Source: Bacteroidota bacterium (lineage in GTDB: Bacteria; Bacteroidota; Bacteroidia; Chitinophagales; Chitinophagaceae). From it: a DNA stretch of 24,459 nucleotides. The notes beneath the pieces were generated by a model. It made no database searches, was not told the origin of the DNA, and worked only from the letters and a program-made list of their open reading frames with translations. The stretch is taken from positions 1 through 24,459 of the forward strand of contig JAEZJD010000115.1 in NCBI GenBank assembly GCA_023436425.1. Reading direction: 5' to 3'. Shown one piece after another: positions 1 through 7,749 of this stretch; position 1 is the stretch's first letter, and every line of letters starts with the position of its first letter. The position numbers and the translations under genes are program-made.

Positions 1-199
1 GCCCAATGGTGTTCCGGTTGCTACAGTTGCATTAAACGCCGCTAAGAACGCCGGCATTTTAGCAGCGCAAATTCTTTCCACGTCTGATGAAAAACTTGCA
101 ACACAACTTGCAGCATTCAAACAGCAACTGAACGACGAGGTTTTCAGGAAAGCCGACAAAATGAAGTCGGAATGGGCTAATGATTTTGATGCAAAATGA
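1..199 (+). CDS. purE: PurE, N5-carboxyaminoimidazole ribonucleotide mutase (3' end only)
   Basis: This is the C-terminal 65 residues or so of a reading frame that enters from the left edge and ends at TGA 197-199. The visible text contains PNGVPVATVALN followed by AKNAGILAAQIL, which is the highly conserved C-terminal half of class I PurE. PurE moves the carboxyl group of N5-CAIR to C4 in de novo purine synthesis. The tail (LAAFKQQLNDEVFRKADKM) is the usual amphipathic C-terminal helix. The 3' end overlaps the convergent bshC stop by 23 bp. The start and N-terminal domain lie outside the window, so completeness cannot be judged. Confidence 0.9.
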   Translation, partial: PNGVPVATVALNAAKNAGILAAQILSTSDEKLATQLAAFKQQLNDEVFRKADKMKSEWANDFDAK

Positions 200-1772
200 C
201 GAATTGCTGTTCTAAGGCAAATGAGTTGATGTACAATTGATCAATGAAGCTTCTCCCCCATTTGGCATAATACCATCCAACATTTTCCACTCTTTCCTGC
301 AAACTATCGTTTGGAAAAAGTTGCTGCTTCAGCCTCGCTATTTGTCTCTTAACCGCTTCGTGTTTCTTTCTCTCAGCTCTGAACATCTTTTTTTCCAGCG
401 CCTCTATTTGATTAAGCGTTTTAGCCTTCAACGCTTGTACGTGCTGTGCAAGAGTTTCATCGTAGCCTGAGGCAATTACTTTCAGTTGATCATAAATTTT
501 TTCCAGATCTTTTACTTCACCGTTTAGTTCAGGTTTTTTTCCTTCCCGATCGATAATATTATTCAAAATCTCAAGCTCGGATTGAAACATTTCAGCCTGA
601 TCCAAATTAAGTTTTTCCGTTAATTGCTGCTGATGATTTTCTATAATCAAAAATGAGTTGCGGAGAACCTGCACAGGAAAAGGGACTTCGTAGTGATCGA
701 ATAAATCTTTCAATTGCAGCCAGTAAGCTAATTCGCCACCGCCCCCAATGAATGCGACGTTTGGCAAAACAGTTTCTTGAAGCAACCCGCGCAAAATAAC
801 ATTTGGACTAAACCGTTCCGGATGATCATGCAACTCTATTTTCAATTCATCTTCCGAAAATGAAATTTTGGAATTTAAAACTTGATAGTTTCCATTTTTC
901 ACTTCGATCCGCTCACGCAGATTATCCTTTAAATAAAACAAATTGATTTCTCTTGCGAATGCCTGAACGTTATATAATTCCGACAGTTTCTTCGATGTGT
1001 CAGAAACAATTTGCAGCGGATGATGGCGAAACAAATCGTCCTGAAAAACAGGAAAAAGTTCACGTTTCAAATCGGCACTATCAGGAATTAAAACAAGCAA
1101 ACCGTATTTTCCGAAAAGTTCATGTACCAGTTCAAAAGTTGCAGTCTGAATGTCTCTGCCTATTATAAAAAATTTTCTTAGCAATTCAGCCCATTCACCT
1201 CCGAATGGCTCCACCGAAAGCTGCTTGTCTAATTCGTCAATTAATTGAAGCAGTTGTTTATCAATCTTCATTCTACCAACCGCACCTTTTTGGTTTGTAT
1301 CCCACGCATATTTTTTACCACGAACAGAAAAATGATTCAGTTCCTCTACATCAGCGTCTTCGCAGCCCATGTAAAAAACAGGCACAAACCTATGCTCCGG
1401 AATATTTTCATTCAGGAATGCTGCCAGCTTTATTGCGTGCAAAATTTTATAAATAAAGTACAGCGGGCCGGTAAACAAATTGGGCTGATGAGCCGTGCAA
1501 ACAGTGAATGTGTTTTCTTTCTTAAGCAGTGCAATGTTTTTTTCAACTATTTCCCTTCCGGCGACATTTGCATATTGTTTTTGCAAAGCACTCACCAATA
1601 GGTCGCGGTTTATCCTGTGATTTTTCTTCTTTTCAATAGCCAGCTTAATTCCATCTATAGTTGGTGGAAATGAATAGAAAGATCGAAGCAGTTTGTTTTC
1701 TGCTAAATAATCAACGACAATCTTTGAAAATGAATTTGTTTTTTCGTATGGCAAATCCCGGGCGACAAACAT
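177..1772 (-). CDS. bshC: BshC, bacillithiol biosynthesis cysteine-adding enzyme
   Basis: The protein has 531 residues, the normal length for BshC, which adds cysteine to GlcN-malate in the last step of bacillithiol synthesis (cytoplasmic). Visible hallmarks are the motif HQPNLFTGP (residues 95-103) in the nucleotide-binding-like core, and the following PVFYMGCEDADVEELNHF block (131-148), which matches the family's PVFW.xxEDHD region. A Lys/Glu/Gln-rich stretch at about 440-490 is the expected C-terminal coiled coil. The ATG at 1772 is the first in frame and gives a family-like N-terminus. The gene ends with TAG inside the last codons of convergent purE. It runs in the same direction as the hydroxyproline operon 72 bp upstream and could receive readthrough. 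No bshA or bshB is nearby. Identification is by motif and length only. Confidence 0.88.
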   Translation of the reverse strand: MFVARDLPYEKTNSFSKIVVDYLAENKLLRSFYSFPPTIDGIKLAIEKKKNHRINRDLLVSALQKQYANVAGREIVEKNIALLKKENTFTVCTAHQPNLFTGPLYFIYKILHAIKLAAFLNENIPEHRFVPVFYMGCEDADVEELNHFSVRGKKYAWDTNQKGAVGRMKIDKQLLQLIDELDKQLSVEPFGGEWAELLRKFFIIGRDIQTATFELVHELFGKYGLLVLIPDSADLKRELFPVFQDDLFRHHPLQIVSDTSKKLSELYNVQAFAREINLFYLKDNLRERIEVKNGNYQVLNSKISFSEDELKIELHDHPERFSPNVILRGLLQETVLPNVAFIGGGGELAYWLQLKDLFDHYEVPFPVQVLRNSFLIIENHQQQLTEKLNLDQAEMFQSELEILNNIIDREGKKPELNGEVKDLEKIYDQLKVIASGYDETLAQHVQALKAKTLNQIEALEKKMFRAERKKHEAVKRQIARLKQQLFPNDSLQERVENVGWYYAKWGRSFIDQLYINSFALEQQFVILHQNH

Positions 1773-1844
1773 GCGATAAAAGTAAAAACAAGTTTACTAA
1801 CGAAATCGCCTGCACATTTTCCTCCCGACGAGTGACAAACACAA

Positions 1845-2405
1845 TCAAACATTTTTTACCAGCTGCAAGATTTGCTCGATTCTTCTTTTGCGCGTGTCAG
1901 GTAGCTTGGCACTCCCAAGCCGATGGAGCCATTGTTTCTTAACACTCTTGCTTAACTTCTCGAAGTGGAGCGCCGCCTTTTTATTTCTCGCAAAGGCTTT
2001 TTGAAGATCGGCAGGCACCTCCAGATTTTCTACGTGATCTATTTTCGTCCAGCCGCCACTTTCCATTGCAGCCTTTATTGCAGCTTCCCCGGAAGCATGC
2101 ATTTTACCTTCGCGCCTCAATTTTTCCACTCTGCTTTTGTTCAAAGCGCTCCATTCGCTTTTTGGATTTCGCGGCGTAAACTTTTGTTTATACTGCGCAT
2201 CATCCACCGGTTTCATAATACTGTCAATCCAACCAAAGCATAATGCTTCTTCTACTGCCTCGGCATAGGGCACGCTGGGTTTACCACTATTTTTTTTATA
2301 ATAAATCAACCACACACCGGTTTTTTTTGCATGATTTTTTTCGAGCCACTGTCGCCATGCAGTGCGGCTTTTCGCATAATACTCCTGTAATTCATTGGCC
2401 GCCAT
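1845..2405 (-). CDS. YdeI/OmpD-associated (OmdA) family protein
   Basis: This 186-residue protein is of the YdeI/OmdA type, sometimes labelled bacteriocin-protection protein. Recognisable parts are the N-terminal W..WL.KNH segment, GVWLIYYKKNSG, then the AVEEALCFGWIDS block (about 50-65), the KFTPRNPKSEWSALNKSRVEKL segment, and a C-terminal Lys/Arg-rich helical region. The biochemical role of this family is unsettled; I assign none. Its ATG lies 2 bp after the stop of the FAD oxidoreductase gene, so it is almost certainly cotranscribed with the hydroxyproline genes, although no catabolic role is evident. A second gene with an OmdA-like C-terminus lies at 7750-8268. Confidence 0.8.
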   Translation of the reverse strand: MAANELQEYYAKSRTAWRQWLEKNHAKKTGVWLIYYKKNSGKPSVPYAEAVEEALCFGWIDSIMKPVDDAQYKQKFTPRNPKSEWSALNKSRVEKLRREGKMHASGEAAIKAAMESGGWTKIDHVENLEVPADLQKAFARNKKAALHFEKLSKSVKKQWLHRLGSAKLPDTRKRRIEQILQLVKNV

Positions 2406-2407
2406 AT

Positions 2408-3652
2408 CTAATTAAATCGTTCTATTTCAAATGAATTAATGGACAACGTCAGCGGCTCACGGTGTATTAATTGACTCACCAGTTTTCCCGTAGCCGCAGC
2501 CAGGGATACTCCCAGCATAGCATGACCTCCTGCAACTACAACGTTGTCATACTTCTTTGCTCTCCCGATGTACGGTAACCCGTCGGGGCTCAGTGGCCGT
2601 AGTCCGGTCCACACTCCTCCTTTTCCCGGAAATTGTATAGGCAGATCAGGATAACATTTTTTTGCAGCATCAAAAATGGCTTCAGCTCTTTTTATTCGCA
2701 CATTGTTGTTGATGCCGGCAATCTCCATTGTACCACCTATCCTCAACTGAGATTGCAGCGGCGTCATTGCCACCCGATCGTCGACGAGAATGGACGGAAA
2801 TTGCAGGTTTCGTGTGAGTCCTTGAAACGTCATGCTATATCCTTTGCCGGCTTGCAATGGCAGCTGTATGCTAAGCATTTTTGTCAATCCCGGCAGCCAG
2901 GATCCGGCGGCGACCAATAATTCATCACAATCAATCCCGCCTTTGTTTGTTACAACTGCAGTGACTTTTTTATTTCTCTTTTCAAAAGATTCTACGGTAG
3001 TATGGGCTTGAAAGGAAACTCCATTTTTCAATAAATGTTTTTTCAGAGCGGTCATGAATTCTGCCGGATTGAGATGCGCATCACCGGGATACAAGACGCC
3101 GCCTCGCACATTCACTTTTACGTTTGGTTCCAGCATCTGAACTTCTTCGGCGGAGAGAACGGTAGTCGCTAGTCCGAAGTCTGAAGCCTTTTGCGCGAGC
3201 TCCAATTCATGCTTTTCCGTATCTGCATTTTTGTATAGCATAATAATGCCTTTCTCCTCCATGAAAAACGTTTCTCGCAAGTCATGCTTCATCTCTGTCG
3301 TCAAATGACGGCTTAGTTTCAATAATCCAAATACCGAATGCGAGTTTTTTTCAACGGTTGGTTTGGTTGCAGCCCGCCAGAAGTTTATACCCCATCGGAA
3401 AAGATCCAAATCAAATCGAGGCTTCACGTAAAATGGACTGCTCGACCTCAGCATCCATCGAACTCCTTGCGCGATCATGCCCGACGATGCAAGCGGAGTG
3501 AAATGACTTGGACACACATAGCCTGCGTTGCCATATGAACATCCGTCTAAAAGGTCCCCTTTGTCAATCACAGTTATGTCACAACCTGTTTTTTGCAGGT
3601 AATAAGCACAACTCAATCCAATAACTCCGCCGCCTATAATTACAATCTTCAT
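2408..3652 (-). CDS. FAD-dependent D-amino-acid (D-hydroxyproline) dehydrogenase
   Basis: This 414-residue DAO-superfamily flavoprotein begins MKIVIIGGGVIGLSCAYYL, a textbook GxGxxG dinucleotide-binding fold (G7-G12) with an acidic residue at the end of strand 2 (VIDKGD). The C-terminus has the family's second FAD-contact region: GLRPLSPDGLPYIGR and VVVAGGHAMLGVSLAAATG. The layout is DadA-like. In this operon the expected substrate is cis-4-hydroxy-D-proline, the product of the epimerase encoded just upstream, giving 1-pyrroline-4-hydroxy-2-carboxylate; electrons would pass to the respiratory chain or oxygen. That specificity is inferred from neighbours; a D-alanine/D-proline dehydrogenase is the alternative. 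It starts 52 bp after the epimerase stop and is followed after 2 bp by the YdeI-type gene. Confidence 0.85.
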   Translation of the reverse strand: MKIVIIGGGVIGLSCAYYLQKTGCDITVIDKGDLLDGCSYGNAGYVCPSHFTPLASSGMIAQGVRWMLRSSSPFYVKPRFDLDLFRWGINFWRAATKPTVEKNSHSVFGLLKLSRHLTTEMKHDLRETFFMEEKGIIMLYKNADTEKHELELAQKASDFGLATTVLSAEEVQMLEPNVKVNVRGGVLYPGDAHLNPAEFMTALKKHLLKNGVSFQAHTTVESFEKRNKKVTAVVTNKGGIDCDELLVAAGSWLPGLTKMLSIQLPLQAGKGYSMTFQGLTRNLQFPSILVDDRVAMTPLQSQLRIGGTMEIAGINNNVRIKRAEAIFDAAKKCYPDLPIQFPGKGGVWTGLRPLSPDGLPYIGRAKKYDNVVVAGGHAMLGVSLAAATGKLVSQLIHREPLTLSINSFEIERFN

Positions 3653-3704
3653 TTATTTGAGTAAAACAATTTGAAAGCGAGTTATCCTGATCCGGTCAAT
3701 ATTG

Positions 3705-4712
3705 TCATATCACCTGAAACCCACACGCATACGGATCATCTTGCGGATCGATGGTGATGATGTTTCGTCCGTAAATTTTTGCCCAGCCTTCAATGCCGGG
3801 ACGAATGGCAGGCTTTCCCGCTATTTCGGTTTCTTCTTCAATCGTTCCGATGAACCGTGAACCGATAATACTTTCATGAACGAATCTCTCACCTTTCTTC
3901 AACTTTCCTTTTGCATACCACTGCGCCATTCTCGCCGACGTGCCCGTGCCGCAAGGTGACCGATCAATTGCTTTATCGCCGTAGAACACTGCATTACGTG
4001 CAGCTGCTTTGTCATCTATTGTTTTTCCCGTCCACAAAATATGGCTGCAGCCTTTTATGGTCTCATCTTCAGGATGAATAAAAGAATATTGTTCGTTGAT
4101 CCGGCTTCTCAGTTCTCTCGCCATTGAAATTAATTCTTCAGCTTTGAAGTGTTCGAGACCGGCAAAGTTTTCCTGCACATCAACGATCGCATAAAAGTTT
4201 CCGCCATATGCCACGTCAACGGATAACTTTCCAAGTTCACGGGATGTAACTTCAAGACCTTCTGAGTGCAAGAAAGATTTTACGTTCGTCAACTTTACCG
4301 ATTTCACTGTGTTTCCGCTTTTCGTATATGTTGCCAGCACAAGTCCCGCAGGCGTCTCCAGCCGTATACATCCGGCAATTTTTGGCTTGATCAATCCTTC
4401 TCCTATTGCAATGGTCACGGTGCCAATTGTTCCATGACCACACATGGGCAGGCATCCACTTGTTTCGATGAACAAAACAGCAGCATCATTGTTTTCGTCG
4501 TGCGGCGGGTACAAAATGCTTCCGCTCATCATATCGTGACCTCTTGGCTCAAACATTAATCCTGTTCGGATCCAGTCGAATTCTTGCAAAAAGTGCTGAC
4601 GTTTTTCACTCATGTTTTTTCCATGCAAATGCGGTCCGCCTTCTTTGACAAGTCGAACCGGATTGCCGCACGTGTGCGCATCTATACAATGAAAAACATG
4701 TGGTTTGTTCAT
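3705..4712 (-). CDS. 4-hydroxyproline 2-epimerase (proline racemase family)
   Basis: The 335-residue protein belongs to the proline racemase superfamily. Both catalytic cysteines are present: Cys91 in MCGHGTIGT and Cys254 in RSPCGTGTSARMA. A Cys/Cys pair fits racemases and epimerases, whereas trans-3-hydroxy-L-proline dehydratases have Thr at the second site. The N-terminal HCIDAHTCGNPVRLV is typical of hydroxyproline epimerases. The enzyme would interconvert trans-4-hydroxy-L-proline and cis-4-hydroxy-D-proline. Its ATG overlaps the stop of the upstream aldehyde dehydrogenase gene by one base (TAATG), indicating translational coupling. Proline racemase activity cannot be excluded from sequence alone, but the neighbours make hydroxyproline the likely substrate. 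Confidence 0.9.
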   Translation of the reverse strand: MNKPHVFHCIDAHTCGNPVRLVKEGGPHLHGKNMSEKRQHFLQEFDWIRTGLMFEPRGHDMMSGSILYPPHDENNDAAVLFIETSGCLPMCGHGTIGTVTIAIGEGLIKPKIAGCIRLETPAGLVLATYTKSGNTVKSVKLTNVKSFLHSEGLEVTSRELGKLSVDVAYGGNFYAIVDVQENFAGLEHFKAEELISMARELRSRINEQYSFIHPEDETIKGCSHILWTGKTIDDKAAARNAVFYGDKAIDRSPCGTGTSARMAQWYAKGKLKKGERFVHESIIGSRFIGTIEEETEIAGKPAIRPGIEGWAKIYGRNIITIDPQDDPYACGFQVI

Positions 4713-6193
4713 TAAACAATAGCTGCTTTGGTAAGTTCATCGTTGACAGTTCGCCAAATGTTGAGCGGATTTCCACTTTTCAATTCATCCGGCAGGAAAG
4801 CATCGGGAAAATTTTGAAAAGCAATCGGTCGTGCGAACCTCTTAATCCCATCAGCGCCGACAGATGTGAACCGGCTGTCTGTGGTGGCGGGAAATGGTCC
4901 GCCGTGTTGCATACTAAGGCACACTTCCACTCCGGTCGGCACACCATTAAAAACAAATCTTCCACACAGGTTTTGGATATCGTCAACAATCTGCTGATGT
5001 TCGTGAACGTCTTCTTCTGTGGCCATTATTGTTGCTGTGAGTTGTCCTTCCAGACTACGAACCACTTGTTGCATTTCACTTTCATTGCGGCAGCGAATGA
5101 TCAAAGAATATGGCCCAAAAACTTCATGATGCAGAACCGGATTGTTTAAGAACGCTTCCGCGGTTGCAGAGGCGATTGTTGGCAGTCCTTCGTGTGTTTC
5201 ATAATCAGCGACGGCCAATGTTTCCACGCCTTTCTGCTCCATCGCTGTTTGGCGCTTTTCCTCATAAGCTTTTGCAATTCCTAAATGCAACATTTTTGCA
5301 GGACTTACTTTTTTTATTTCTGACGAAAGTTTGTCAACAAACGTTTGGAGATCTTCTGTTTCCATTGCGACAAGCAACCCCGGATTGGTACAGAACTGTC
5401 CAACACCAAGCGTGATAGAACCAGCGTAAAGTTTGGCCACCGCTTCAGCATCTTGCCGTAATTTTTTTGGAAACAGAAAAACTGGATTTATACTTCCCAT
5501 CTCGGCAAAAACCGGAATGGGTTCTTTTCGCTGATTTGCCCAATCGAACAATGCTTTCCCACCTTGGAATGAACCTGTGAATCCAACGGCTTTTGTGTAC
5601 TGATTTGTAACCAGCGCCTTCCCCACGTCGAATGAAGAACCATGAACATGTGCAAAAACGCCTTCTGGCAAATTTGATTTTTTTACTGCATTGCAAATAG
5701 CAACTGCAACCAATTCAGATGTTTGTGCGTGTGCGGGATGTGCCTTTACCACAACTGTGCAGCCGGCAGCGAAAGCGCAAGCAGTATCTCCGCCTGCGGT
5801 GGAATATGCGAAGGGAAAGTTCGATGCTCCAAAAACAACAACGGGACCCAGTGGCGTCAAGGTTTTTCTCAGGTCAGGCTTAGGCGGATTCCTCTCGGGT
5901 AGCCCAGTGTCTATCCGCACGTCCAGCCAATTCCCGCTTTCACAGGCATCGGCGTAACTGTTTAGTTGAAAAACGGTTCTTGCGCTTTCATTGCGCAACC
6001 GAGCTTCTGGCAGGTTCGTTTCCCTGGCAGCCACCTCAAGTAAATCGTCACCTAAAGCGTCAATTTCTTCAGCGGTGCACCGCATGAACGATGCACGTGC
6101 TTTCAAAGACAACTTTTTATAATGTTGAAAAGCATTCCAACTCTGGAGCATTACCCGCGCAATATCTTGTTGAGTCGCATCTTTAAAATTCAT
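4712..6193 (-). CDS. 2-oxoglutarate semialdehyde dehydrogenase (aldehyde dehydrogenase family)
   Basis: This NAD(P)-dependent aldehyde dehydrogenase has 493 residues from ATG 6193. Numbering from the TTG two codons earlier (6199), the catalytic residues are Cys270 (GQFCTNPG), Glu233 (FAEMGSINP) and Asn127 (GASNFPFA), with cofactor Lys152 (VVKAHPAH). The KAHPAHAQTSE and GQFCTNPG signatures are characteristic of 2,5-dioxovalerate (2-oxoglutarate semialdehyde) dehydrogenases. In the hydroxyproline route it would oxidise the deaminase product to 2-oxoglutarate. I prefer ATG 6193, two bases after the deaminase stop, because it is a strong codon; the TTG at 6199 would overlap that TGA. The 3' end shares one base with the epimerase ATG. 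Confidence 0.88.
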   Translation of the reverse strand: MNFKDATQQDIARVMLQSWNAFQHYKKLSLKARASFMRCTAEEIDALGDDLLEVAARETNLPEARLRNESARTVFQLNSYADACESGNWLDVRIDTGLPERNPPKPDLRKTLTPLGPVVVFGASNFPFAYSTAGGDTACAFAAGCTVVVKAHPAHAQTSELVAVAICNAVKKSNLPEGVFAHVHGSSFDVGKALVTNQYTKAVGFTGSFQGGKALFDWANQRKEPIPVFAEMGSINPVFLFPKKLRQDAEAVAKLYAGSITLGVGQFCTNPGLLVAMETEDLQTFVDKLSSEIKKVSPAKMLHLGIAKAYEEKRQTAMEQKGVETLAVADYETHEGLPTIASATAEAFLNNPVLHHEVFGPYSLIIRCRNESEMQQVVRSLEGQLTATIMATEEDVHEHQQIVDDIQNLCGRFVFNGVPTGVEVCLSMQHGGPFPATTDSRFTSVGADGIKRFARPIAFQNFPDAFLPDELKSGNPLNIWRTVNDELTKAAIV

Positions 6194-6195
6194 GT

Positions 6196-7119
6196 TCAAA
6201 ACACTTGTTCCGTTTGCAATTGTGGCAGTTGCGGTCGTGTGGCAATGCCGTTTTCTATGATAGATAAAATCCTTTTTCTTTCCTCGCCTGCCAGTGTAAG
6301 CCTAGGCGCACGTACATGCTCCGATCCCAATCCGACAGCTGCTTCCGCAAGTTTTATGTATTGCACAAGTTTTGGGTAAATGTCCAATTCCAGCAACGGC
6401 ATAAACCAACGATAAATTTGTCTCGCCTCTTCAATCTTGCCGCCTCTAATCAATTTATAAATCATAACAGTTTCATTTGGGAATGCATTAACCAAGCCGG
6501 CAACCCATCCATCTGCACCTAAACACAGTTCCTCCATTGCAAGTGTGTCAACACCGCACAAGATGCGGAAACGGTCTCCAAATGAATTAATCATTCTCGT
6601 GACGTTTGTTACATTTCTTGTCGATTCTTTTACTGCTGAAATATTTTTTTCATCCGCGAGCTGCTCAAACATCTGCAATGTCACTTCTATTTTGTAATCA
6701 ACAGGATTGTTGTAAATCATGATCGGAAGATCTGTGGAGCGAGCTATTGATTTGAAGAAGGTAACAGTCTCGCGGGAGTCGCTTTTGTACCTCATTGGCG
6801 GAAGCAGCATAAAGCCATCAACACCCCACTGTTGTGCCAATTGTACCTGCATTATGGCTTCTTTTGTGGAACCTTCGGCAATGTTTAGAACAATCGGAAT
6901 TCTGCCGCTCCCATCACTCAACGCCTGATTGATCAGCGCTTTTTTTTCGTTCTGACTGAGGGTACTTGCTTCCCCCAAAGAGCCCCCGATAATTAATCCA
7001 TTGACGCCGGCCTTAATTTGCGCTTTGACGCTCTTAGAAAATAGCGCAAGATCTATTTGATCATCAGCTGTAAACTTTGTTGTAAGTGCAGGAAATATTC
7101 CTTTCCATTCAAGAGCCAT
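6196..7119 (-). CDS. 1-pyrroline-4-hydroxy-2-carboxylate deaminase (DapA superfamily)
   Basis: This 307-residue member of the dihydrodipicolinate synthase/N-acetylneuraminate lyase (class I aldolase) superfamily carries the Schiff-base lysine K164 (AVKEST), the conserved Tyr136 (IYNNP) and the substrate carboxylate-binding loop GGSLGEASTL (45-54). It is first in the hydroxyproline operon, followed by a semialdehyde dehydrogenase after 2 bp. This context identifies it as the enzyme that dehydrates and deaminates 1-pyrroline-4-hydroxy-2-carboxylate to 2-oxoglutarate semialdehyde. A true lysine-pathway DapA is less likely given these neighbours. The ATG at 7119 gives the usual MALEWKGIFPAL N-terminus. 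A 34-bp gap separates it from the small ORF upstream on the same strand. Confidence 0.86.
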   Translation of the reverse strand: MALEWKGIFPALTTKFTADDQIDLALFSKSVKAQIKAGVNGLIIGGSLGEASTLSQNEKKALINQALSDGSGRIPIVLNIAEGSTKEAIMQVQLAQQWGVDGFMLLPPMRYKSDSRETVTFFKSIARSTDLPIMIYNNPVDYKIEVTLQMFEQLADEKNISAVKESTRNVTNVTRMINSFGDRFRILCGVDTLAMEELCLGADGWVAGLVNAFPNETVMIYKLIRGGKIEEARQIYRWFMPLLELDIYPKLVQYIKLAEAAVGLGSEHVRAPRLTLAGEERKRILSIIENGIATRPQLPQLQTEQVF

Positions 7120-7153
7120 CTGTCAATTTTAGAATGGAAATTTACCGATAATT

Positions 7154-7369
7154 CTACTTCGTATCCTCTAGCCGTTCGTCCATATTTTGTTGATCTTCCG
7201 CGTCGGGATAATCTTCAATGCTTGCGACTTCGTGCAGGTATTTTTCTCCTCTTTCATCAATCAACTGACTTTCTGATGGCGTGAATTTATCCTGTTCAGG
7301 CGATGGATTGCTTGCATTGCCTGACGGTGCAATTGAAGATGATTTGCCGGGACTTTGATCTTGTTGCAT
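7154..7369 (-). CDS. Small acidic hypothetical protein (71 aa)
   Basis: This is a 71-residue hydrophilic, probably disordered protein. The first half is Ser/Pro/Gln/Asn-rich and the second half is acidic (DERGEKYLHEVASIEDYPDA...). It has no signal peptide, membrane segment or cysteine. It lies 34 bp upstream of the hydroxyproline operon in the same direction and is divergent from the 58-codon ORF at 7461. I do not recognise a family for certain, although short acidic proteins with a similar C-terminal half feel familiar from Bacteroidota. It could be cotranscribed with the operon. It may also be a chance ORF. Confidence 0.45.
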   Translation of the reverse strand: MQQDQSPGKSSSIAPSGNASNPSPEQDKFTPSESQLIDERGEKYLHEVASIEDYPDAEDQQNMDERLEDTK

Positions 7370-7460
7370 ATCCTGGTTTTACTATCAAACGGTAAGAATT
7401 GTGCCAGCAGATACGTTCTGAACAGCAGGAATATGGCAACAACTTTGCATCTCACGTGGA

Positions 7461-7637
7461 ATGAACAACAAGAATCAGCCGAAAAGCCCTGATGACATAA
7501 ACAAGGAAGTCATTAAAGAACCGGTGAGAAACCCCAATCCCGCAGCAAACGAAAACCTCGAACCAGCAGAGAGATCTGAAAAGAAAAACAGCGCACAACA
7601 GGTGAACAGTGAAATAACAGACGGCGAAGACGCTTAG
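7461..7637 (+). CDS. Small hydrophilic hypothetical protein (58 aa)
   Basis: The frame runs from ATG 7461 to TAG 7635-7637 and begins MNNKNQPKSPDDINKEV. It encodes only polar and charged residues with many Asn, Pro, Glu and Lys, and no hydrophobic core, so it would be disordered or a small binding protein. Its composition and size resemble the divergent 71-residue ORF at 7154-7369; the two start codons are 91 bp apart and share one intergenic region. No ribosome-binding site is evident beyond GGA touching the ATG, which is unremarkable in Bacteroidota. No known family recognised. It may not be a real gene. Confidence 0.4.
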   Translation: MNNKNQPKSPDDINKEVIKEPVRNPNPAANENLEPAERSEKKNSAQQVNSEITDGEDA

Positions 7638-7749
7638 CGGAAATTACTTACCCGATTGGAAATTGAAAACAGGAAGAGAACGATGACAATAGCACCTCGA
7701 AACTCCGGAAGAGCACGTGCAGGAAGGTGCAGAAAGAAAGCACAACACT

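Noticed and set aside
4700..5149. 149-codon plus-strand ORF
   Set aside because: It is antisense to the semialdehyde dehydrogenase gene, whose motifs are intact; the peptide is Cys/His-rich and shows no domain pattern.
6196..7119. Lysine-pathway dihydrodipicolinate synthase (dapA)
   Set aside because: The superfamily residues fit, but the gene is joined to hydroxyproline epimerase, a D-amino-acid dehydrogenase and an aldehyde dehydrogenase, so the deaminase role is preferred.
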